From the NCBI GenBank assembly GCA_902523675.1, contig CABZAL010000006.1, positions 1 to 64,000 of the forward strand: 64,000 nucleotides of DNA, read 5' to 3'. The notes below the pieces were generated by a model. The model worked only from the letters and a program-made list of their open reading frames with translations, did no database searches and was not told where the DNA came from. The stretch is from an uncultured Alphaproteobacteria bacterium. Its GTDB lineage: Bacteria > Pseudomonadota > Alphaproteobacteria > Methylaequorales > Methylaequoraceae. A program made the translations under genes and the position numbers. Positions 45,906 through 54,238 of this stretch are shown here, in pieces; the stretch's first letter is position 1; each line of letters opens with the position of its first letter.

Positions 45906-46385
45906 CTACATTTTATCTAATTGATTAGATTTTAACTTCTTGTTCAAAACTTTTATTGTGGTTTTGTAATTAAATTTAGTAGTAGAAGAAAACTTTAAGT
46001 CAAACTCATCAAAATCTTTTAATGCTTTGTTTAATCCAAATAACATAATATGCAGACCCTGAGGTTGTAAGTAGAGTTCACTTCGGGCATTAATTTTAAT
46101 TTGTTCTAATTTTTTCATCACTGAAATATCATTTTTTAAAATCCTTGTATGAAATTCACCCTTTTTAGCACAATCGCACGAAACTGAATCTAAAACTATA
46201 TCCTCATTAGAGTTATTAAAAATGGATATGTAAATTGAAGTACTTTTTTGAGTTGGAAAAGTCTCAAAAGTGTATCCTCCATGAAGACTTAAACCTTCAT
46301 TTGCGAAAGTAAATTTATAAAATAAAAAAAAGAAGAGAAAAATCAGCTTTTTTAAATCAAGGAATTTTTTAGTTAAAAAAATCAT
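45906..46385 (-). CDS. Copper chaperone PCu(A)C family protein
   Basis: The 159-residue protein has a signal segment (about 11-28) and a beta-rich domain with the copper ligands of PCu(A)C: His in EFHTRIL, Met in VMKKL and His-x-Met in LHIML. PCu(A)C delivers Cu(I) to the CuA centre of cytochrome oxidase. A SCO1 protein, which acts in the same assembly, is encoded at 62.7 kb. The gene is two bases upstream of hprK and seems co-transcribed with it. Confidence 0.85.
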   Translation of the reverse strand: MIFLTKKFLDLKKLIFLFFFLFYKFTFANEGLSLHGGYTFETFPTQKSTSIYISIFNNSNEDIVLDSVSCDCAKKGEFHTRILKNDISVMKKLEQIKINARSELYLQPQGLHIMLFGLNKALKDFDEFDLKFSSTTKFNYKTTIKVLNKKLKSNQLDKM

Positions 46386-46433
46386 TTTTAATCACCACAT
46401 ACTATATTATCACTAATTTAAGATTTTGTACTT

Positions 46434-47237
46434 ATGGATAATAAAAATATCAATTTTATTTCAAGACAATTAATGAGATCCTCAACAAAGGGATATCTTT
46501 CTACTGAATTTTGTAAAAAAAATAAGGAGAAAGTCAAAATCACACATTTAAAAAAACCTATTCCATTTTGTTCTTTTATAATGACTGCTTTTGATTATGA
46601 CGGAACTCCTTTATTATTATTGTCAGAATTATCGGAACATACGAATAATTTAAAAGATAATAATATCGCTTCATTGATGTTCTACGAAGAAATAAAAAAT
46701 GAAAGTTTTTTTCCAACGTTTAATTATAAAAAAATTAGATTCAGATGTAGTTATGAAGATCCAATGTCTAGACCAAGACTCACCCTTCTGGGTAAATTAG
46801 AACTATCTTCCTCAATCAATCATAAAAATCGGTTCATTAATAGACATCCAGCTTCAAAACTCTATGCAAATTTTGCTGATATGAAAATGTATAAGTTTAA
46901 TATCATTAAAGGTCACCTTACTGGAGGTTTTGCAATGGTTAAGTGGTTCGAAAAAGATGACCTAATATACAAAATTACAACGGGTTTTGAAGAAAATGAG
47001 TTTGGGGTAATGCAACATATGAATGAAGAACATCAAATGAGTATTAATCTATATGCAAATAAACTATTAAATGAAAAAAAGAAAAGAAATTGGAAAATCA
47101 CAGGCATTGATCCCGAAGGGTTTGACATCAGAAATGGTAAAAACTTCAATAGGTTAATTTTCCAAAAATCTTTGAAAAATTCAAAGCAATTAAGGAAAGA
47201 ATTTGTCTTGCTTCATAAGAAGGCATCCACTCTTTAG
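46434..47237 (+). CDS. HugZ-like / pyridoxamine-5'-phosphate-oxidase-fold protein
   Basis: The 267-residue protein has a split-barrel flavin-type fold (IPFCSFIMTAFDYDGTPLLLLSELSEHTNNL in part; about 40-75) and a C-terminal DUF2470-like domain (EFGVMQHMNEEHQMSINLYANKLL). This matches HugZ family proteins. Some members degrade heme; others are simple flavin-binding proteins, so activity is not assured. Its stop overlaps the end of the convergent polA by 4 bases. Confidence 0.85.
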   Translation: MDNKNINFISRQLMRSSTKGYLSTEFCKKNKEKVKITHLKKPIPFCSFIMTAFDYDGTPLLLLSELSEHTNNLKDNNIASLMFYEEIKNESFFPTFNYKKIRFRCSYEDPMSRPRLTLLGKLELSSSINHKNRFINRHPASKLYANFADMKMYKFNIIKGHLTGGFAMVKWFEKDDLIYKITTGFEENEFGVMQHMNEEHQMSINLYANKLLNEKKKRNWKITGIDPEGFDIRNGKNFNRLIFQKSLKNSKQLRKEFVLLHKKASTL

Positions 47238-50062
47238 TGGGCCTCAGCCCAATTCAAACCATTTCCAATTTCAGCTCTCAATGGAACCGAAAAATTTAGA
47301 ACTGGCTTGTAACAGACCTCCATTATAGAAGCTATTTTTCTAGGAACACTCTCAATTTCACTTTTGGGAATCTCAAATATTAATTCGTCATGAACCTGTA
47401 ACAACATTTTTGTCTTTAAATTGTTTGAGGAGATGTATCTGTCAATTTGAATCATTGATCTTTTTATCATGTCAGCAGCACCACCCTGAATAGGTGCATT
47501 TATAGCAGATCGTTCACCAAAATTTCTTCGTGCGGTATTTTTGTCATTAATAAATGGTATGAAAATTTTTCTGCCAAAAAGGGTCGAAACAAACCCATTA
47601 TCTTTACAATACTTAATCGTTGAACTCATATAGTTTTCAATTCCGGGATATCTTCTGAAATATTTTTTGATATAATCTTTGGCTTCAGAATTTGAAATAT
47701 TTAATTGGTTAGCTAGACCATACGGCGAAATTCCATAAATAATGCCAAAATTAATTGTTTTTGCTCTTCTTCTAAGTTCTGCGGTTAATTCAGATTCATT
47801 AACCTGAAATACTTCCATTGCAGTCAAACTGTGTATATCGTTATTATTTTTAAAACCTTTAATTAGATTCTCAATTTTTGCAACATGAGCCAAAATTCTA
47901 AGCTCAATTTGAGAGTAATCGATTGAAACTAATTTGTGATCTTTTTTTGAAATAAATGAACTTCTAATTTTTTTTCCCTCATCTGTTTTAATTGGTATGT
48001 TTTGTAAGTTTGGATCATTCGATGATAATCTTCCAGTTGTAGTGCTAGCTAGACCGAAAGAAGTATGAACTCTCTCTGTCTCCTTATTAACTCTTATAAT
48101 TAAACCTTCACAATATGTCGTTTTTAATTTATTAAATTGTCTCCAGTCAAGAATATTATTTGCAATAGCTACATTTTCGTTTTTTAGCTTTTCAAGTATA
48201 GCTACATCTGTTTGATAATTTCCACTCTTTCCCCTTTTTCCGAATGGAAGCTTCATTTTTTCAAATAAAACTTCACCTAATTGCTTAGGGGAGCCTACAT
48301 TAAATTTTTCTCCAACTTTATCAAAAATAATTTTTTCAATTTTGGAAATTTTTTCTTCAAACTCACATGTTAATTGTTTTAATTTTTCAATGTTAATTTT
48401 AATTCCATTTAACTCCATGTTTAAGATTATTGATATAAGGGGTTTTTCCATGTAAAAATAGAATGAATATTGTTTGTTTTTAAGAAGTTTATTTCTAAAT
48501 ATTTTCCATAATCTAAAAGTAATATCTGCATCCTCTGCAGCATATGTAGCCGCTGTGTTGATATCAACATAATCAAAAGTCTTTTTTCCCTTATCTTTCA
48601 ATATAACTGAAGAAAACTTTAGTGTATCATGGTGAAGATATAACTTTGATAAATCATCGAGTTTATGCGAATGTTTTCCAGAATTAAGAACATACGACAT
48701 TAACATTGTATCATCAAAATTTTGGGTCTTAATATCAAGGCCATTTAAAATTATTAGATCATACTTTATATTTTGACCGATTTTTAATATTGCATTATCT
48801 TCCATAATTGGTTTTATGATTTTAGTGAAAGTTTCCAGATTGAGTTGATTATCTAACAGTCCTTGATCATTTTTATGAGATAGAGGTATGTAACACGAAT
48901 TACTTTCCTCTAAAGACATGGAAAAACCTACAATATCAGCTTCCTTTGCTGATAAACTTGTAGTTTCACAATCAATGGCAACCATTCCTACTTTATAAAT
49001 TTCTTGTATCCATAAGTTTAGTTGCTCCTCATTGTTAATTAGTGAATATTTGTTTTGATCAATTTCATGATAGGTTTCAAACGGTTCACTTTTTTTAACA
49101 TTTAAATCTATTTGATGCTTTTTTTCTTCTGATTTTGTATATTTCGGGGATTCAATAATTTTTTTCTGATCAGGATTCCCAAATTTTGATATAACTTGTG
49201 ATTTAATTCTTGAAAATTCCATACTATCCAAGAAAGTAATCAACTTATTAACTTCCAAGGGTTTAAATCTTAATTTTTCAAGCGAAATTGGTAGTTCTAC
49301 ATCTTCCTTCAAAGTGACTAATTTTTTCGATATTATTGCTAAGTCCTTATTGGATCTAATTTTTTCTCTTCGTTTTACCTGAGGTATTGAAGAGCATTTT
49401 TCTAGTAAATTTTCTAAATTATCAAATTCATTAATTAGCAATGACGCAGTCTTTACACCTATTCCTGGTATGCCTGGGATGTTATCAGACTGGTCACCAG
49501 CCAGTGCTTGAACATCTATTACTTTTTTGGGTTCTACTCCAAATTTTTTTATTACATCCTTTGGGCCAATATCTTTCCTCTTTATTGGATCAAAAAGTGT
49601 AACTTTATATTTTAACAACTGCATCAAATCTTTATCTGAAGAAACTATTGTAACTTTTATTTTCTCATCTATAGCCTTCTTTGAATATGAAGCAATCAAG
49701 TCATCAGCTTCAAAACCCAATGATTGTATAGAGGGAATATTAAACAATTCAGGTACTGTTTTGATTATGTCAAACTGTGGTACTAAATCCTCAGGAGGAT
49801 CTGATCGATTAGCCTTATAATCTTTGTAAATATCATTTCTAAATGTCTTTCTAGCAGCGTCAAAAATAACTGCAACACAAATTCCTCCACCTTTTTCTTT
49901 TTGAATATCCTCTAATAATTTTAAAAGCATATTACAGAATCCAAAAATGGCATTTACAGGTAATCCATCAGATCTTGTCATCATTGGGAGGGCATAATAC
50001 GCTCTAAAAATATAACCTGACCCGTCAACTAGAACTATTTCATCAATATCCTTCTTATTCAT
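47234..50062 (-). CDS. polA: DNA polymerase I
   Basis: The full-length product (942 residues) has the 5'-3' nuclease domain (VDGSGYIFRAYYALP; LAGDQSDNIPGIPGIGVKTA), an intact 3'-5' proofreading domain (VAIDCETTSLS; YAAEDADITFRLW) and the polymerase domain (SIDYSQIELRILAHVA motif A; RRRAKTINFGIIYG O-helix; LLQVHDELIFE motif C). It fills gaps and removes Okazaki primers. It overlaps the zf-CHCC gene start/stop by ATGA. Confidence 0.98.
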   Translation of the reverse strand: MNKKDIDEIVLVDGSGYIFRAYYALPMMTRSDGLPVNAIFGFCNMLLKLLEDIQKEKGGGICVAVIFDAARKTFRNDIYKDYKANRSDPPEDLVPQFDIIKTVPELFNIPSIQSLGFEADDLIASYSKKAIDEKIKVTIVSSDKDLMQLLKYKVTLFDPIKRKDIGPKDVIKKFGVEPKKVIDVQALAGDQSDNIPGIPGIGVKTASLLINEFDNLENLLEKCSSIPQVKRREKIRSNKDLAIISKKLVTLKEDVELPISLEKLRFKPLEVNKLITFLDSMEFSRIKSQVISKFGNPDQKKIIESPKYTKSEEKKHQIDLNVKKSEPFETYHEIDQNKYSLINNEEQLNLWIQEIYKVGMVAIDCETTSLSAKEADIVGFSMSLEESNSCYIPLSHKNDQGLLDNQLNLETFTKIIKPIMEDNAILKIGQNIKYDLIILNGLDIKTQNFDDTMLMSYVLNSGKHSHKLDDLSKLYLHHDTLKFSSVILKDKGKKTFDYVDINTAATYAAEDADITFRLWKIFRNKLLKNKQYSFYFYMEKPLISIILNMELNGIKINIEKLKQLTCEFEEKISKIEKIIFDKVGEKFNVGSPKQLGEVLFEKMKLPFGKRGKSGNYQTDVAILEKLKNENVAIANNILDWRQFNKLKTTYCEGLIIRVNKETERVHTSFGLASTTTGRLSSNDPNLQNIPIKTDEGKKIRSSFISKKDHKLVSIDYSQIELRILAHVAKIENLIKGFKNNNDIHSLTAMEVFQVNESELTAELRRRAKTINFGIIYGISPYGLANQLNISNSEAKDYIKKYFRRYPGIENYMSSTIKYCKDNGFVSTLFGRKIFIPFINDKNTARRNFGERSAINAPIQGGAADMIKRSMIQIDRYISSNNLKTKMLLQVHDELIFEIPKSEIESVPRKIASIMEVCYKPVLNFSVPLRAEIGNGLNWAEAH

Positions 50063-50202
50063 TTTCTTTTGAATTTCATACTACAATATGGACAAGTTGT
50101 AACCTTTGTATTCGATACCTCAAGATAGATTCGTGGGTGACCGTCGGATTTGTCTTTTCCATCACAAAATATTTTATTTTCTTTAACTAATTTTAAATCC
50201 AT
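50059..50202 (-). CDS. Zinc-finger (zf-CHCC, NDUFS6-like) small protein
   Basis: This 47-residue protein has Cys13 in FCDGKDKSDGHPRIYLEV, then CPYC near the C-terminus, giving the CHCC metal-binding pattern (Cys, His21 and two Cys). The family includes the mitochondrial complex I subunit NDUFS6, and bacterial members are small zinc proteins of unclear role. Its stop overlaps the polA start (ATGA), implying coupling. Confidence 0.85.
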   Translation of the reverse strand: MDLKLVKENKIFCDGKDKSDGHPRIYLEVSNTKVTTCPYCSMKFKRK

Positions 50203-50279
50203 TTGAAAAAATGCTTTCTTATATTTAAATTTATATCAATATATTTATCTTAACATAAACTTTTTTTATCTCTAATCTA

Positions 50280-51203
50280 ATGTCAAGGCCTAAAAATTTT
50301 GTAATTGAAGTTGAAAATTTATTTAAAAAATATAATGGTGAAATTATTGCTTTAAATAATATTAACCTAAAAATTCCTCAAGGTTCTATTTTTGGACTTT
50401 TAGGTCCAAACGGAGCAGGAAAGAGTACTTTTATAAATATTTTAGCAGGACTTGTAAATAAAACATCTGGGAAAGTAAAAATTTGTGATGTAGACATAGA
50501 TGTCAATCCTAAAACCGCTAGAGGATCAATAGGGGTAGTTCCTCAAGAAATCAATATAGATCCATTTTTTACACCGATTCAAATTTTAAATTTACAGGCA
50601 GGCTTTTATGGTCTGAAAAAAAAGGATATGAATAATAATCTGATACTAAAAGAAATCAATCTGTCTGATAAGGCTAATGCATATTCTAGGAGTTTGTCAG
50701 GTGGTATGAAAAGAAGATTAATGGTAGCTAAAGCAATGGTACATTCACCACCTGTTTTAGTTTTAGACGAGCCTACTGCTGGGGTAGATATTGAATTAAG
50801 AAAAAAATTATGGGCTTATATTAAAAAATTAAATACGTCCGGAACAACTATAATTCTTACTACACATTATTTAGAAGAGGCTGAAAATTTGTGCGATAAT
50901 ATTGCAATTATAAATCGAGGGAGTCTTGCAGCATGTGATACAACTAATAAGTTATTGGCTACAATTCAAAGTAAAGAAATCAATGTTGAAGTGGAAAAAA
51001 TTTTTAATAAGGTTCCTTCTAACTTGAAGGATTACTTAATTACTTCAAATGAAAACACTTTTACACTAAAATACAAAAAAAATGAAATTAGCACTGGACA
51101 AATGATTGATTTAATAAAGCAAAATGGATTAAAAATAATTGAAATCTCTACTCGAGAAACAGATTTAGAAGAAATTTTTTTAAAACTTCTAAATAAACAA
51201 TGA
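50280..51203 (+). CDS. ABC transporter ATP-binding protein, YadG/CcmA-like
   Basis: The 307-residue ATPase has Walker A GPNGAGKSTFIN (about 43-54), a Q-loop in VVPQEINI, signature SLSGGMKRRLMVAKAM, Walker B VLVLDEPTAGVD, and H-loop TTHYLEEAE, then a C-terminal extension of about 80 residues as in YadG. YadG-type ATPases pair with a YadH-like permease in the next gene, but here the next plus-strand ORF is a small unrelated secreted protein. It is therefore an orphan in this window. Confidence 0.9.
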   Translation: MSRPKNFVIEVENLFKKYNGEIIALNNINLKIPQGSIFGLLGPNGAGKSTFINILAGLVNKTSGKVKICDVDIDVNPKTARGSIGVVPQEINIDPFFTPIQILNLQAGFYGLKKKDMNNNLILKEINLSDKANAYSRSLSGGMKRRLMVAKAMVHSPPVLVLDEPTAGVDIELRKKLWAYIKKLNTSGTTIILTTHYLEEAENLCDNIAIINRGSLAACDTTNKLLATIQSKEINVEVEKIFNKVPSNLKDYLITSNENTFTLKYKKNEISTGQMIDLIKQNGLKIIEISTRETDLEEIFLKLLNKQ

Positions 51204-51247
51204 TTTTTGATAATTGATAAATAATTTTTTAATGGTATTTTTAATTT

Positions 51248-51532
51248 ATGTTAAATCTTATGTGTTTTTTAGTAATTACAGCCTTTTCAAAAATAAGTGT
51301 TTCAGATGAAATAATTAGAGACAGAAGTGGAAATTATTATTTAATGAAGGATGATGGTTCATTTAAAAGATTACCACCACCAAAACCAGGAAAAAAATAT
51401 ATAATTAAAAAAAATACTAAACATTATGAAAATGAAACTAAGAATCCTAGAAGAAGTAAACCTAAGTCAAGATTTGATACTCGGTCTGCAAGAAAGCATT
51501 TGCCTGGGAAAAATACACCCGGAATCCAATAA
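51248..51532 (+). CDS. Small basic secreted protein, unknown function
   Basis: The 94-residue product has a hydrophobic N-terminal segment (1-18), likely a signal peptide. It then has RDRSGNYYLMKDDGSFKRLPPPKPGKKYIIKK (given in part) and a long Lys/Arg-rich tail to the end. I do not recognise a family. The mature protein is strongly basic, which suits binding to an anionic surface or nucleic acid, but that is only an inference. Confidence 0.55.
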   Translation: MLNLMCFLVITAFSKISVSDEIIRDRSGNYYLMKDDGSFKRLPPPKPGKKYIIKKNTKHYENETKNPRRSKPKSRFDTRSARKHLPGKNTPGIQ

Positions 51533-51607
51533 CTTTAAAAATACAGTAAAAAAAAATTTTAAGCCATATATATTGCAATTTTTATTGTTTTATTATAGAT
51601 TTTTAAA

Positions 51608-52342
51608 ATGGAAAAGTTAGAATTCTCAAAAAAAGAATTAAATAGATTTTTGCTACTCGGAGAAAATAATTCTTATATAACTGATCAGAATTATCCACTT
51701 ATCAGAGCTTTTAAGAGAAAAAATCTTCTTGCTATTTTTTGCACGTTAAGAATAAAAAGAGAAACAACTACAATTAAACTAGGAACTTATCCTAATAATT
51801 CCATGGAAGAGATATACATAAAGTTTGCAGTAGCACAAAAAATAGCCAAAGCTGGTAATAACCCAAATCATGTTTTTGTTTCCAATAAGATTGAAGAAAA
51901 TATATCTAATGATAAAACACTACTAAGTATCACTAACATTTTTCTTAAAGAAAAGAATCTGAATACAAAATACGCAAAAGATTTTGTAAATACCCTTAAA
52001 AAGAATTTACATGAAATATTTGAGAGTCCATTGAAAGAATTTAATAAAACTTATTTATCGCAAAAGATAGATGATTTATTACTGAGAGAAAAAAGAGGAA
52101 CAGCTAAAAATCTATTAAATTATTTGTCTACGTTGCTTAATTTTTCTCTAAAAACAAGATATTTTGGAGATATTGACGAAATATTAAAAATTCTAAACCA
52201 TTGTAGTACTTTAAAGGATAAATATAAAAAAAAATTCGGGAATGAAAAAAATTTAGAAAAATATGAAATTATAAAAATGATAAATAAACTTAATAATAAG
52301 CAATTGCTAAAACTAAAAAAAATGTTGAAGGAATTTAATTGA
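51608..52342 (+). CDS. Integrase-like protein lacking the catalytic domain
   Basis: The 244-residue product resembles the N-terminal half of P4-type tyrosine recombinases. Residues about 40-100 match an arm-binding (DUF4102-like) domain, with TTIKLGTYPNNSMEEIYIKF and VAQKIAKAGNNPN. Residues about 110-195 look like the helical core-binding domain (LKEKNLNTKYAKDFVNTLKK; NLLNYLSTLLNFSLKTRYFGD). No catalytic R...HxxR...Y segment follows; the last 45 residues are a Lys/Asn-rich helix. It is therefore a DNA-binding derivative or a decayed integrase. The stop overlaps the next start (TTGA). Confidence 0.5.
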   Translation: MEKLEFSKKELNRFLLLGENNSYITDQNYPLIRAFKRKNLLAIFCTLRIKRETTTIKLGTYPNNSMEEIYIKFAVAQKIAKAGNNPNHVFVSNKIEENISNDKTLLSITNIFLKEKNLNTKYAKDFVNTLKKNLHEIFESPLKEFNKTYLSQKIDDLLLREKRGTAKNLLNYLSTLLNFSLKTRYFGDIDEILKILNHCSTLKDKYKKKFGNEKNLEKYEIIKMINKLNNKQLLKLKKMLKEFN

Positions 52343-52557
52343 ATTCAAAAAAAAGAAAAATTATTTGGAGTTTTATACAAATTAAGGGAAAACAACTTTT
52401 GAATAAATTGCCGCATGATATCAGACATCCTAAAGGAAGAAATCCATATGCTCACATTTGCTCAGAAATTAAAAAAAAATTTAAGTGTTCTTATAGAGAT
52501 GTTGAAGATAAAAATTTTGAAAACCTTATTAGATACATAAACGATATACAAGAATAA
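52339..52557 (+). CDS. Small protein, phage-regulator-like C-terminal fold (tentative)
   Basis: The 72-residue frame starts at TTG 52339, overlapping the integrase-like stop by 4 bases. Its pattern, KLPHDIRHPKGRNPYAHICSEIKKKFKCSYRDVEDKNFENLIRYI (in part), has the spacing of the helical C-terminal segments in phage antirepressor/ORF6C-type proteins, where an IKxxF..SYxDI element is followed by a final helix. This is a by-eye resemblance only. The overlap with the preceding gene suggests that the two are one translational unit. Confidence 0.4.
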   Translation: MNSKKRKIIWSFIQIKGKQLLNKLPHDIRHPKGRNPYAHICSEIKKKFKCSYRDVEDKNFENLIRYINDIQE

Positions 52558-52558
52558 A

Positions 52559-52632
52559 AGGAAACCTAAATTAAAACAAAGGGAGGAATTAAATTTAAGG
52601 TTTCCTAATATTCATTTCTGATTTTTCAGAAA
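52559..52632 (+). terminator. Two consecutive hairpins after the integrase-like gene pair
   Basis: AGGAAACCT (52559-52567) pairs with AGGTTTCCT (52598-52606), with a near-continuation on the inner side (TAAATT/AATTTA). TTTCTGA (52615-52621) pairs perfectly with TCAGAAA (52626-52632) around a 4-T loop. They directly follow the stop at 52557, so one may end transcription, though no long T-run follows. Confidence 0.4.
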
Positions 52633-52681
52633 GGGTCTTATAATAAGTAGCAAAATTCATACCAAAAAGATAATTGATAAA

Positions 52682-52825
52682 ATGAGGGAATTTTTCCAGA
52701 ATCTAAATAATTATAACTTAACTTGTGCGGCTCTGCTTTTTCCAGCAATTCCTTTAATGATGATATCCTTTAGGAATGGATATAGCATATTAAGTTTATT
52801 AATTAGAAGATCTAAAAAAATCTAA
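52682..52825 (+). pseudogene. DUF2721-like fragment (47 residues)
   Basis: An uninterrupted 47-codon frame ends 10 bases before the POT gene. It has LTCAALLFPAIPLMMISFRNGYSILSLLIR (in part), resembling the first membrane segment and NR-LIR turn of DUF2721 proteins, which are normally about 130-150 residues. The remaining two thirds are absent. It looks like a 3'-truncated remnant, or a very small membrane protein. There is no clear function. Confidence 0.4.
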
Positions 52826-52835
52826 ATATTAGAAA

Positions 52836-54149
52836 ATGATTCAAAAGTTAATTATAGATAATTTTAATAAACATCCAAAAGGTCTGATCTTTTTATTTTT
52901 CGCTGAATTGTGGGAGAGATTTAGTTACTACGGAATGAGATCTATTTTAGTTTTATATCTTATTTCAGATTCTAATTCACCTGTTCCAGGTATGGGATGG
53001 ACAAAAGTTGAGGCTATTAGTCTCTATGGTTGGTACACTGCACTAGTATATTTTGCATGTATACCAGGAGGAATTATTGCTGACAAAATGTTTGGTTCAA
53101 AGAAATGTGTAATAATTGGGGGTGGGCTTTTGTGTATTGGTCATCTTTTGTTATCGATTTCTAATAACTTTTTTTTCTTCACAGGCCTTGGATTTATAAT
53201 TATTGGAGTAGGACTACTTAAACCTAATATATCTGCTCTTGTAGGAGCTTTATACCAAAAAGAAAGCAACATAAGGGAACAAGGATTCACAATTTTTTAC
53301 GTAGGAATAAATATTGGAGCCTTTTTAGCAAGTATAATGGTTGGCTTAGTTGGAGAAATTTATGGTTGGCATTATGGTTTCTCATTAGCAGGAATTGGCA
53401 TGATAATAGGTCAAATTGTATTTGTAAGCGGGAGAAATTATTTACCAGAAACAAAGATAAAAAGAAAATTAATAACTCCAAAGAAAAAACTCTCAAGTAT
53501 TGAAATTGATAGAATAAAAGTTTTACTGATTTCATTTCTAATTATTCTTTTTTTCTGGGCTTCATTTGAACAAGCAGGAGGACTAATGAATATTTATATT
53601 TTTGAGAAAACTAATAGAACTATATCTTGGCTTGGATCTTGGCAAATACCTGCTGGATGGTTTCAATCAATTAATCCACTTTTAATTATTATTCTAGGCA
53701 TACCAATTTCAACAGTCTGGTTAAGATTAAATCAAAAAAGAAAGAAATTTAGTTCATTGTTTAAAATGACGACTGGCATTATGATTATGGGCTTAGGTTT
53801 TATTTTTATGTTTTTTGCTAGTTTAGAATTCGAAAAAGGTGGAAGCTCAGCAATGTATTGGATTTTTCTTGCGTTTCTATTTCATACAGTTGGTGAACTA
53901 TGTGCCTCTCCAGTAGTCTTGTCGTTTATAACAAAACTTTCTCCTGAAAAATACATATCTTCAATAATGGGAATATATTTTGCAACTATGGGATTAGGAA
54001 ATAAGCTTGCTGGTACGATTGGACAATTTTCTCAGAGCTTTGGTGAATCAAAAACATTTCTAGGAATCACAATTTTTTGTTTAACATTTGGAATGATTGT
54101 TATGTTATTCTTAAAAAGATTAGAGAAGTTAAGCCATAATGCAGATTAA
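52836..54149 (+). CDS. POT/PTR family peptide transporter
   Basis: The 437-residue membrane protein begins with the POT signature FFAELWERFSYYGMRSILVLYL (ExxERFxYY, in part), then PGGIIADKMFGSKK, FYVGINIGAFLAS and FFWASFEQAGG, with about 12 hydrophobic segments. POT proteins import di- and tripeptides using the proton gradient. It stands between the accessory island and tRNA-Arg. No partner genes are needed. Confidence 0.93.
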   Translation: MIQKLIIDNFNKHPKGLIFLFFAELWERFSYYGMRSILVLYLISDSNSPVPGMGWTKVEAISLYGWYTALVYFACIPGGIIADKMFGSKKCVIIGGGLLCIGHLLLSISNNFFFFTGLGFIIIGVGLLKPNISALVGALYQKESNIREQGFTIFYVGINIGAFLASIMVGLVGEIYGWHYGFSLAGIGMIIGQIVFVSGRNYLPETKIKRKLITPKKKLSSIEIDRIKVLLISFLIILFFWASFEQAGGLMNIYIFEKTNRTISWLGSWQIPAGWFQSINPLLIIILGIPISTVWLRLNQKRKKFSSLFKMTTGIMIMGLGFIFMFFASLEFEKGGSSAMYWIFLAFLFHTVGELCASPVVLSFITKLSPEKYISSIMGIYFATMGLGNKLAGTIGQFSQSFGESKTFLGITIFCLTFGMIVMLFLKRLEKLSHNAD

Positions 54150-54157
54150 AAGTTTTT

Positions 54158-54234
54158 GCGCCCGTAGCTCAATTGGATAGAGCATTTGATTTCGGCTCAA
54201 AAGGTTAAGGGTTCGAGTCCTTTCGGGCGCGCCA
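54158..54234 (+). tRNA. tRNA-Arg (anticodon TCG)
   Basis: The 77-base cloverleaf has perfectly paired acceptor stem GCGCCCG/CGGGCGC, D-arm GCTCAATTGGATAGAGC, anticodon arm TTTGA/TCAAA with loop TTTCGGC giving TCG, T-arm with TTCGAGT, and an encoded CCA. It reads CGA-type Arg codons. I saw no duplicated copy of its 3' end nearby. Confidence 0.97.
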
Positions 54235-54238
54235 AAAA

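Noticed and set aside
54158-54234. tRNA-Arg as an attachment site for the 51-52.8 kb island
   Set aside because: I found no second copy of its 3' end near the island, and the POT gene lies between.
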